A stretch of 6,853 nt of DNA. It comes from an uncultured Erysipelotrichaceae bacterium. GTDB taxonomy: Bacteria > Bacillota_I > Bacilli_A > Erysipelotrichales > Erysipelotrichaceae. The DNA is taken from positions 1 through 6,853 of the forward strand of contig CAJKOS010000101.1 of assembly GCA_905201565.1 (NCBI GenBank), written 5' to 3'. Position numbers and translations under genes: made by a program. Under the pieces are notes generated by a model, which was not told where the DNA came from, ran no database searches, and saw only the letters and a list, made by a program, of their open reading frames with translations. Below, one piece after another: positions 1-5,783 of this stretch (positions within the stretch are counted from its first letter, which is position 1; every line of letters begins with the position of its first letter).

Positions 1-162
1 TATATTGGCTGGCAATCTGTTTCGGGAAGTACAATTTACGTTAATGAGGTTACCTATAGTGAAAATCATCAGGTTGCCAGAGTCCCTGTTTCGTATTATG
101 GAAGTATTGGTGCTGGTACTACTATAGCGGTAAAAGAAATTGTTACTATCGATCTCACATGA
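1..162 (+). CDS. C-terminal fragment of an unrecognised beta-rich protein
   Basis: The window opens inside a reading frame that stays open for 53 codons and stops at TGA 160-162. The visible residues are rich in Gly, Ser, Thr, Val and Tyr with alternating polar and hydrophobic positions, which suggests beta strands of a secreted or surface protein. There is no membrane anchor or sorting signal at this C-terminus. I do not recognise the family. Codon use is somewhat more AT-rich (many ATT, GTT, AGT) than in the following genes. No clear terminator lies between its stop and the next promoter. That this frame is coding is an inference from its openness and composition. Confidence 0.55.
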   Translation, partial: YIGWQSVSGSTIYVNEVTYSENHQVARVPVSYYGSIGAGTTIAVKEIVTIDLT

Positions 163-170
163 TCAGATGA

Positions 171-198
171 TTGCGGAAGTCCTTTTCTATGGTATAGT
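171..198 (+). promoter_or_regulatory. Sigma-A-like promoter with extended -10 for the redox operon
   Basis: A -35 candidate TTGCGG lies at 171-176 and a -10 TATAGT at 193-198, with a 16-base spacer. A TG dinucleotide at 190-191 sits one base before the -10, giving an extended -10 element that can offset the weak -35. Transcription would start near 205, leaving a leader of about 38 bases before the ATG at 243. Confidence 0.55.
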
Positions 199-230
199 GA
201 AGGCAGAGATACAGTTTTTAAATCATTGAA

Positions 231-237
231 AAGGAGG
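231..237 (+). promoter_or_regulatory. Ribosome binding site that fixes the start at 243
   Basis: AAGGAGG lies 5 bases upstream of ATG 243. The alternative in-frame GTG at 237 begins inside this Shine-Dalgarno sequence, so it cannot be the start it serves. Confidence 0.85.
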
Positions 238-242
238 TGTCT

Positions 243-884
243 ATGCGCTACATCTGCACCATATGCGGGTACGTATATGACGATGAAAAGGAAAAGGTTC
301 CTTTCAGCGAACTTCCCGACAACTGGGTCTGCCCGATCTGTAAGGCAGGCAAGTCGGCATTCAAAATGGAAGAGACAAAGGAAGAAAAGAAGGTGGATGT
401 TAAACCACTGGTAGTGGATGATGACATGAAGGCATTATCCGCTGGTGAACTTTCTGCGATCTGTTCCAATCTTGCAAGAGGTTGTGAGAAACAGTACAAA
501 GAGAAGGAGTCCATGCTGTTTAAAAAGATGGCAGATTACTTTAAGGCCGCAACACCTGCAGTAGAAGGTGCGGATGCCGGAAAGCTTTCTGCAGTATTGA
601 AAGATGACCTCGATAGGCTTTATCCTGCACTTTCTTCAGTTGCCAAAGAAGAAGGTGACCGTGGTACACAACGCATTACCGTATGGGGTGAAAAGGTTAC
701 CGCCATCCTTTATTCCCTGCTTGAAAGGTATGAGAAGGAAGGCGATGCCTTCCTGAAGGACACAAAGATCTGGGTATGTTCGGTATGCGGTTTTGTGTAT
801 GTTGGAGACAGTGCACCAGAACTCTGTCCGGTATGCAAAGTGCCATCCTGGAAGTTTGACTGCATAGAAGGGAGGTCAGCATGA
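243..884 (+). CDS. Double rubredoxin-like protein with helical middle domain
   Basis: A 213-residue cytoplasmic protein, probably an electron carrier. Residues 1-40 form a rubredoxin domain with Cys5, Cys8, Cys30 and Cys33 in the order CxxCGYxY ... WVCPxCxAGKSAF. Only 21 residues separate the two CxxC pairs, against about 29 in classical rubredoxin, so the loop is shortened. Residues about 55-172 are charged and helical, loosely like a degenerate rubrerythrin-type bundle, but I see no convincing di-iron ligand set. Residues 175-206 hold a second, rubrerythrin-tail-like Cys4 site (Cys179, Cys182, Cys195, Cys198). The stop overlaps the start of the next gene (ATGA at 881-884), so the two are translationally coupled. 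Rubredoxin-like sites normally bind one iron; the tail could instead bind zinc. Partner and reaction are unknown. Confidence 0.88.
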   Translation: MRYICTICGYVYDDEKEKVPFSELPDNWVCPICKAGKSAFKMEETKEEKKVDVKPLVVDDDMKALSAGELSAICSNLARGCEKQYKEKESMLFKKMADYFKAATPAVEGADAGKLSAVLKDDLDRLYPALSSVAKEEGDRGTQRITVWGEKVTAILYSLLERYEKEGDAFLKDTKIWVCSVCGFVYVGDSAPELCPVCKVPSWKFDCIEGRSA

Positions 885-1498
885 AAACACGTGTAGCGGT
901 GAGAAATCTGAGGCTTTGTACAAAGGACTGCCTTTGTCTCTATGTCTGTCCAACCGGAGCTGCTGATACGGAAGACAGCATCATCGATGTGAACAAGTGC
1001 ATCGGCTGCGGTGTCTGTGCAGATGCCTGCCCTGGTGCTGCCATTTCCATGGTGCCGCTGGAATACCCGCCACAGCAGAAAAAGAAGGATACTGTGGTTG
1101 AACAAGCCGTCGTTCTTGCCAAAAACAAGACAAAGGAAGAAACCATTGCCATGCAATTGGCGGATAGTGCGGATAGTGATGCTGCATACCGCTTGTTTAA
1201 AGCAATGGAGAAAGCCATCCGCCTTGTGCATGAAGACATTGCCCGTGAAGCAGGTTATATGTTACCGCAGAGTGGCAATACCCATGCCTTGTTACGGGAA
1301 TGGGTGAACAATCCACCGTCTGATGCATTCCCGGTTGATGCTGCTAAAGAACTTCTTGAAATCATTCCGGATAATGAGAGGAAGACAAAGAAGTACAAGT
1401 GTCTTGTATGCAATGCGGAATTTGAGGTAGAAGAAGGTGAAGAACCGATTTGTCCGATCTGTAAGGCAAAGGGCGATCAGCTTGTAGAAATCGATTGA
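881..1498 (+). CDS. Ferredoxin/rubredoxin-like fusion iron-sulfur protein
   Basis: A 205-residue protein starting at ATG 881, with AAGGGAGG at 868-875 five bases upstream. Residues 10-55 are a ferredoxin-like domain. The second cluster motif is classical (Cys40, Cys43, Cys46, Cys50-Pro). The first is atypical: Cys13, Cys17, Cys19, Cys23-Pro, which is CxxxCxCxxxCP rather than CxxCxxCxxxCP. Residues about 70-160 are helical and of unknown fold. Residues 172-200 carry a rubredoxin-like Cys4 site (Cys174, Cys177, Cys191, Cys194). The likely role is cytoplasmic electron transfer between 4Fe-4S and rubredoxin-type centres, working with the overlapping upstream protein, which ends in a similar Cys4 module. 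No catalytic domain is visible, so an oxidoreductase partner must be encoded elsewhere. The gene ends at a strong terminator. Confidence 0.88.
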   Translation: MKTRVAVRNLRLCTKDCLCLYVCPTGAADTEDSIIDVNKCIGCGVCADACPGAAISMVPLEYPPQQKKKDTVVEQAVVLAKNKTKEETIAMQLADSADSDAAYRLFKAMEKAIRLVHEDIAREAGYMLPQSGNTHALLREWVNNPPSDAFPVDAAKELLEIIPDNERKTKKYKCLVCNAEFEVEEGEEPICPICKAKGDQLVEID

Positions 1499-1501
1499 TG
1501 G

Positions 1502-1530
1502 ACAGCTCCCCATGTGGGGGCTGTTTTATT
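1502..1530 (+). terminator. Intrinsic terminator of the redox operon
   Basis: A 9-bp stem pairs 1502-1510 (ACAGCTCCC) with 1516-1524 (GGGGGCTGT), including one T-G wobble. The loop is CATGT, followed by TTTTATT. It starts 3 bases after the stop at 1496-1498. Confidence 0.9.
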
Positions 1531-1601
1531 GTCGTGCCATGAAAAAATTTCAAAGTATATGAAATATTTTTGTGAATTTCTCATTTTTATTCATGCATGC
1601 A

Positions 1602-1630
1602 TTGACCAATGTATTGCACAACGGTAAGAT
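1602..1630 (+). promoter_or_regulatory. Sigma-A-like promoter of the lysine-riboswitch operon
   Basis: TTGACC at 1602-1607 and TAAGAT at 1625-1630 are separated by exactly 17 bases, close to the TTGACA/TATAAT consensus. The upstream stretch 1541-1592 is very AT-rich, as expected for an UP-like element. Transcription should begin near 1636-1638, about 14 bases before the riboswitch P1 helix. Confidence 0.8.
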
Positions 1631-1650
1631 AAAACGCGTTGAAAGCCTTG

Positions 1651-1813
1651 CAATAGAGGAGCGGCTGACAAGAGTAACCATGAGGAGAGTGTCAATTGTA
1701 GATCCATGGTGAAAGGGAAGGCCGCCGAAGCGGTGGTATTTGACAGGTATCACCAGCTGGGATGCAGCAGAATATGCTGCAGACTCTCACTGTTTACAGT
1801 GGTGGAGCTATTG
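1651..1813 (+). ncRNA. Lysine riboswitch aptamer (L box)
   Basis: This leader RNA senses lysine by a five-helix junction. The conserved core is easy to read: AGAGG-AGCGG at 1655-1665, AAGAGTA at 1670-1676, and GAAAGGGAAG at 1711-1720 followed by GCCGCCGAAGC. Helices found by eye: P1 1651-1656 with 1808-1813; P2 1661-1665 with 1721-1725; upper P2 1677-1682 with 1705-1710; P3 1732-1738 with 1748-1754; P4 1763-1769 with 1775-1781; P5 1788-1792 with 1797-1801. The layout matches the B. subtilis and E. coli lysC leaders as I remember them. One core position differs: the usual CUGUCA after P4 reads CTCTCA (C at 1786). A glycine riboswitch, more usual before this transporter family, does not fit. 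Confidence 0.93.
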
Positions 1814-1843
1814 GATGAATGTACATTCCTGTGATAGCGCCAT
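1802..1843 (+). promoter_or_regulatory. Predicted antiterminator helix of the riboswitch
   Basis: Bases 1802-1813 can pair with 1832-1843, giving 11 base pairs (including G-U pairs) interrupted by a single A-G mismatch at 1806/1839. This consumes both the 3' strand of aptamer P1 (1808-1813) and the 5' arm of the terminator (1831-1840). It therefore excludes both. A 12-base palindrome (1817-1828) in the loop could form a small hairpin. Confidence 0.75.
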
Positions 1844-1862
1844 GCGTTATCACTTTTTGTTT
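1831..1862 (+). terminator. Regulated intrinsic terminator of the lysine riboswitch
   Basis: A 10-bp stem pairs GTGATAGCGC (1831-1840) with GCGTTATCAC (1844-1853) across a CAT loop, with one G-T wobble, followed by TTTTTGTTT. It lies 36 bases upstream of the transporter ATG. Lysine binding stabilises P1, frees the 5' arm and should terminate transcription, making this an OFF switch. Confidence 0.9.
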
Positions 1863-1898
1863 GATGGACACGTTGTAAGGCAGATAAGGAGGATAGAT

Positions 1899-3396
1899 AT
1901 GATAGCTTTTCTTGACTGGCTCAACGGTGTGCTCTGGGGTGTACCGCTCATTGCGTTAATGATTATTACCGGATTGTATTTCACAATCCGCTCTGGTTTC
2001 TTTCAGTTCCGTCACTTTGGCTGGATTGTCAAACATACAGCCGGCAGACTGACAAGCAAAGAGGAAGATCAACGTGATGCCAACACAATTTCTCCCTTTG
2101 AGGCAATCTGTACAGCAGTTGGTGGAACAGTTGGCTTTGGCAACATTGCTGGTGTCGCTACTGCAGTAGCGTCTGGTGGTCCTGGTGCAGTGTTATGGAT
2201 GTGGCTGACTGCTTCTCTTGGTCTGATTATCAAGCAGGTAGAAGTCACACTTGGCTGCTATTACCGCAGTACAACTGCCAATGGCAACAAAGTTGGTGGA
2301 CCAACATACTACATGCAGAAGGGACTTGGTGAAGAAAAGCACTGGGGCAGGTTCTGGAAGATTCCGGCTGTGATCTTCGGTATTGGTATCTTTTCCACAT
2401 TCTTCATCACTTCCAGCAACCTCACGGCTTCTGAAGTTGTGGCTGGGGGTGCCAACATCTGCTGCCTTCCGCCTTGGAGATCTCAATATCGGTGGCTTTG
2501 TGATTGAAGGAGAAATCCTCATCGGTATTGTCTTATGTATTATTACCTACCTCATCACATCTGGTGGTGTCAAAGGTGTCGCTTCTGTCTTCAGTAAGCT
2601 TGTTCCTTTCATGAGCATTGCCTACATTCTCATGGGATTACTCATCATCGTTGTTAACATTGAGAATGTACCATCTGCAGTAGCCATGATCTTCCGTGAT
2701 GCCTTCACCGGTACGGCTGCCGTCGGTGGCTTTGCCGGGGCTGCTGTTTCCCAGATTGTACAGACCGGCATGGCACGTTCTGTCTATTCCAATGAAGCAG
2801 GCTGGGGTACATCGCCGATGATCCATGCCTCTTCCAATACAAAACATCCTGTTGAACAGGGACTCTGGGGTACATTTGAAGTCTTCTTCGATACATTTGT
2901 GGTATGTACCATCACAGCTTTCTCCGTCATCTTCAGCGGTATGTGGACAAGTGGTCAGATAGGTGGAGACCTTGCATTGACTGCCTTTGACCAGAGCTTT
3001 GGCTTCATTGGTAGTGCGATGCTTGCCATCATCATGATCATCTTCACCGTCACAACATCCGGTGGCTGGTTTACCTACTACATGGCCATTCTTGAGCACA
3101 TGAACATGAAGGAAAACACGTTGACAAAGGTATTGATGAAACTGTTCTATGCGGTACGAGCACTGCCTGGCCTGTTATGGACAATCTATCTTGTCAAGAT
3201 TTCCAATACCGGTTATATCTGGACAGTTGTCGATATCACTTCTGCCATACCAACATTTGTGAACGTCTTTGTCATCTTCATGCTTTCTGGCAAGTACTTC
3301 CAGTTATTAAAGGACTACAAAGCGCGGTACATGGGTATTGGCAAAGTCGATGAAAATATGGTTCTTTTCTATGAAGACAAGGAGAAAGCACAATGA
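1899..3396 (+). pseudogene. AGCS-family sodium:amino-acid symporter, frameshifted
   Basis: The start at ATG 1899 has AAGGAGG at 1886-1892, six bases upstream, just after the riboswitch terminator. The N-terminal frame carries AGCS hallmarks: GTVGFGNIAGVATAV at about residues 76-90 and GGPGAVLWMW at 93-102. It then stops at 2507 after a nonsense tail. The rest continues in the +1 frame to 3396, with VGGFAGAAV, YSNEAGWGTSP and many hydrophobic helices. The join lies near the five-G run 2445-2449; removing one G there gives one uninterrupted 498-residue protein, normal for the family. Read as is, translation gives a 202-residue truncated product. AGCS proteins couple Na+ or H+ to import of alanine, glycine or similar amino acids. 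The lysine riboswitch suggests lysine or a lysine derivative here. The frameshift may be a true mutation or a homopolymer sequencing error; the intact overlapping downstream gene and otherwise conserved sequence favour a very recent event or error. Confidence 0.9.
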
Positions 3397-5006
3397 AACA
3401 GCTATTTTTCAATGGAACAGTCTATACCGGTAACGGTATGTGTGAAGCCTTTGTGGTAGAGGATGGTCACTTCGCCGCAACCGGAACAACGGCACAGTTG
3501 CAGTCACAGTATGGGGATGCTGAGGTGATTGATCTCAATGGTAAGTTTGTATGTGCTGGTTTCAATGATTCTCATATGCATCTTTTGAATGATGGCTATG
3601 GTCTTTCAAACCTTCCTCTTGCTGAACATACAGGTTCCTTGTCTGAACTGCTTTCCTATATGCAACAGGAAATATCCAATAGACATATTGCACCTGGTAC
3701 ATGGGTAAGAGGCAGAGGATGGAACCATGACTTCTTTGTGGATGGTCACCGTTTCCCAACCCGCTATGACCTTGATACTGTGTCCACTGAACATCCAATT
3801 GCCATCACCCGTGCCTGTGGTCATGCCTGTGTGGTCAATTCCAAAGCCCTGGAACTGATCGGTGTGACAAAGGATACACCTCAGATGGAAGGTGGCAGGT
3901 TCGATGTGGATGAAAATGGTGAACCCAATGGTATCTTCCGTGAGAATGCTCTCGATATGGTGTATTCAAAATTCCCTATGCCGACCAGGGATGAACTCAA
4001 GGAAATGATGGTCAATGCCATGCACCATCTGAATTCCTATGGTGTGACTTCTTCGCAGACCGATGACTTTGTCGTCTTTCATGGACTTGATTATCATGAA
4101 GTCATTGCGGCATACCAGGAACTTGAACAGGAAGGCAGAATGACGGTACGTGTCTATGAACAGAACCACTTTACCAATATCGATGATCTTAAGGGTTTCA
4201 TTGAAGAAGGCTATAACACTGGTGTTGGCAGTGACATCTTCCGGTTTGGACCACTGAAGATGTTAGGTGATGGTTCACTTGGTGCCCGCACTGCCTATCT
4301 CAGTGCACCATACAGCGATGATCCATCAACTTCTGGTATTCCGGTTTACAGCCAGGAAACCTTTGATGAAATGCTTGGTTATGCTAATGAACATGGTATG
4401 CAGGTTGCCATTCATTCGATCGGTGATGGTATTCTTGACAGAATTCTCAATGCCATTGAAAAGACATTACAGGAACATCCACGTCCTGACCACCGCCATG
4501 GCATCATCCATTGTCAGATTACCCGTCCTGATCAGCTCGAACGCATGGCAAAGCTCAACCTGCACTGCTATGCACAGACTATCTTCCTCGACTATGACAT
4601 CAAGATTGTTGAGGACAGGGTTGGTCAGGAAAGGGCTGCTTCCAGCTATAACTTCAAGACACTGATGAACAAGGGGGTCTGTGTATCCAATGGTTCTGAC
4701 TGTCCGGTAGAACAGCCAGATGTCCTTGGCGGCATACAGTGTGCTGTGACCCGTTCTACATTGAAGGAACACATTGGTCCGTACCTTCCTGAAGAAGCCT
4801 TCACACCTCGTGAGGCAATTGACAGCTTTACGATCAATAGTGCCCATGCTTCTTTTGATGAAAAGAAGAAGGGTAAGATTGAGGCAGGGATGCTCGCTGA
4901 CTTTGTCATTCTGGACGAGAACCCACTGACATGTGATCCATTCCATATCCATGATATCCAGGTGCTGGAAACATGGATGGATGGCAAACAGGTATTTGTA
5001 AAATAG
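3393..5006 (+). CDS. YtcJ-like metal-dependent amidohydrolase
   Basis: A 537-residue cytoplasmic enzyme of the amidohydrolase superfamily (Amidohydro_3/YtcJ type), with no signal peptide. Residues 1-55 and the C-terminus (about 495-537, with GKIEAGMLADFVILD) form the usual beta-sandwich around the barrel. Candidate metal and catalytic residues are the HxH pair His61/His63 (FNDSHMH), Lys289 (KMLGDGSLGAR), His341 (HSIGDG), His373 (HCQ) and Asp436 (NGSDCPVE). The family hydrolyses amide-type bonds, for example N-substituted formamides; the substrate here cannot be read from sequence. ATG 3393 overlaps the transporter stop (ATGA), with AAGGAG at 3379-3384, so it is coupled to the symporter and shares the lysine riboswitch. 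I infer release of an amino acid, perhaps lysine, from an imported N-acylated or similar compound. Confidence 0.9.
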   Translation: MKQLFFNGTVYTGNGMCEAFVVEDGHFAATGTTAQLQSQYGDAEVIDLNGKFVCAGFNDSHMHLLNDGYGLSNLPLAEHTGSLSELLSYMQQEISNRHIAPGTWVRGRGWNHDFFVDGHRFPTRYDLDTVSTEHPIAITRACGHACVVNSKALELIGVTKDTPQMEGGRFDVDENGEPNGIFRENALDMVYSKFPMPTRDELKEMMVNAMHHLNSYGVTSSQTDDFVVFHGLDYHEVIAAYQELEQEGRMTVRVYEQNHFTNIDDLKGFIEEGYNTGVGSDIFRFGPLKMLGDGSLGARTAYLSAPYSDDPSTSGIPVYSQETFDEMLGYANEHGMQVAIHSIGDGILDRILNAIEKTLQEHPRPDHRHGIIHCQITRPDQLERMAKLNLHCYAQTIFLDYDIKIVEDRVGQERAASSYNFKTLMNKGVCVSNGSDCPVEQPDVLGGIQCAVTRSTLKEHIGPYLPEEAFTPREAIDSFTINSAHASFDEKKKGKIEAGMLADFVILDENPLTCDPFHIHDIQVLETWMDGKQVFVK

Positions 5007-5014
5007 TCTTTATG

Positions 5015-5039
5015 AAGCTCCCAATGGGAGCTTTTGTTT
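5015..5039 (+). terminator. Intrinsic terminator of the symporter-amidohydrolase operon
   Basis: A perfect 8-bp stem pairs AAGCTCCC (5015-5022) with GGGAGCTT (5026-5033) across an AAT loop, running into TTTTGTTT (5032-5039). It begins 8 bases after the stop codon. Confidence 0.9.
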
Positions 5040-5097
5040 ACCGCAGTTTAACAGGCAGATGATAGAAGAAACAATGATCTTTTCTCATAATGGTAAT

Positions 5098-5103
5098 AGA
5101 GGA
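5098..5103 (+). promoter_or_regulatory. Ribosome binding site that fixes the start at 5110
   Basis: AGAGGA lies 6 bases before ATG 5110. The longer in-frame start at 5059 has no comparable site and would add 17 polar residues unlike a signal sequence. Confidence 0.6.
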
Positions 5104-5109
5104 ACCGTT

Positions 5110-5607
5110 ATGAAAGTACTGACAGATCTGATGTTGCGGGAAGATATGCATACTTCTGGCTTTGTGATTCTCATCTTTCCGATGATTGTGCTCATTTTGT
5201 TATTTGTTATTCTGTTACGCATCTACTATGTCAAAGTGAAAGAGAAACGGACAGAAGGCATTGTGTATCATGGCTATGGGTATCTGTTCTCCATTGCGGT
5301 GACTTTCATCCTGATGGGTGTTCTTGTGTTTTCCATCGATGACATTTCCAATGCAAGAGCTGCCTCCAACTGGTATGTAACAATAGAAACTGTTACGAAC
5401 AAACATGTGAAAATCAATACCGGGGAAAGCGGACAGGATACGTTTTATGTCACGGTTGAAAAAGATGAATTGATTGTTGCCCAAAGTGTATATGATGAGG
5501 TGGAGGAAGGGGAGCAGGTCTATGTGCTATATTCAGAAACTGGAGATGCTCAGAAGATCTATCCCATGGATATCTATAACTATATTGGTTCACGTTTGAA
5601 AGACTGA
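5110..5607 (+). CDS. Hypothetical membrane protein with two helices
   Basis: A 165-residue protein of unknown function. Residues about 16-40 and 56-76 are strongly hydrophobic membrane segments, joined by a short loop rich in Lys, Arg and Glu (residues 41-50). That loop is probably cytoplasmic by the positive-inside rule. Residues about 85-165 then form a soluble domain, probably outside the membrane, with alternating hydrophobic and charged residues and a GEQVYVLY segment that suggests a small beta barrel. It loosely recalls small two-helix proteins with a C-terminal beta domain (DUF3592-like), but I cannot assign it. It follows a strong terminator, so it needs its own promoter. Only weak candidates exist in 5034-5091, for example CATAAT at 5086-5091, and none is convincing. 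Confidence 0.75.
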   Translation: MKVLTDLMLREDMHTSGFVILIFPMIVLILLFVILLRIYYVKVKEKRTEGIVYHGYGYLFSIAVTFILMGVLVFSIDDISNARAASNWYVTIETVTNKHVKINTGESGQDTFYVTVEKDELIVAQSVYDEVEEGEQVYVLYSETGDAQKIYPMDIYNYIGSRLKD

Positions 5608-5624
5608 TGTACTCGTGCTATTGT
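5596..5624 (+). promoter_or_regulatory. Candidate extended -10 promoter for the microprotein-regulator unit
   Basis: TTGAAA (5596-5601) and TATTGT (5619-5624) are spaced by 17 bases, with TG at 5616-5617 forming an extended -10. The -35 overlaps the last codons of the upstream gene. Transcription would start near 5631. Confidence 0.5.
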
Positions 5625-5662
5625 TGTAATAGAGAAACAAAGTACGAAAGGAAGTGGATACT

Positions 5663-5782
5663 ATGATGCATTCTTATGTTCCTGCAACTGGTAATTATGC
5701 TTCTCCTGTTTTATGGATTGGTATCATTGTTGTGGCTGTGATTGCCCTGGTTGTTGTCCTTGTCATGAAAAAGAAGAAGTAA
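5663..5782 (+). CDS. 39-residue single-helix protein resembling a bare sorting signal
   Basis: A very short gene with AAGGAAG at 5648-5654, eight bases before ATG 5663, and a TAA at 5780-5782. The product has a short N-terminus, then VPATG at residues 6-10, a hydrophobic stretch at about 15-35, and a KKKK end. That order (xPxTG, hydrophobic helix, basic tail) is the plan of a sortase sorting signal, and VPxTG variants are known (for example VPDTG in pneumococcal RrgC). There is no separate signal peptide and almost no mature domain. It could equally be a simple single-pass microprotein with N-terminus outside and Lys tail inside. It ends one base before the next gene's ATG, suggesting translational coupling. 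A second ATG directly follows the first, so the start could be 5666. Confidence 0.7.
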   Translation: MMHSYVPATGNYASPVLWIGIIVVAVIALVVVLVMKKKK

Positions 5783-5783
5783 G

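Noticed and set aside
710..1231. Minus-strand reading frame of 173 codons
   Set aside because: It lies antisense to two clear Cys-rich genes, has no ribosome binding site and no recognisable domain.
1651..1813. Glycine riboswitch, expected before AGCS genes
   Set aside because: The core motifs and five-helix layout match the L box, and there is no tandem glycine aptamer pattern.
1740..1898. N-terminal extension of the symporter frame from an ATG at 1740
   Set aside because: This stretch is the riboswitch aptamer and terminator; its translation is not membrane-like, and ATG 1899 has an excellent ribosome binding site.
2440..2455. Programmed ribosomal frameshift in the symporter
   Set aside because: I see no slippery heptamer plus pseudoknot or stimulatory site, and AGCS genes are not known for this; a single-base indel in the G run is simpler.
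2638..3099. Minus-strand reading frame of 153 codons
   Set aside because: It is the shadow of conserved AGCS coding sequence and its product is not protein-like in composition.
2383..3396. Separate second transporter gene starting at 2383
   Set aside because: Its first residues are out-of-frame noise with no ribosome binding site; the conserved part is the continuation of the frameshifted symporter.
4267..4665. Plus-strand out-of-frame reading frame of 132 codons
   Set aside because: It lies wholly inside the amidohydrolase gene, whose own frame carries the conserved motifs.
4467..4952. Minus-strand reading frame of 161 codons
   Set aside because: It is antisense to the amidohydrolase catalytic region, with no start signals.
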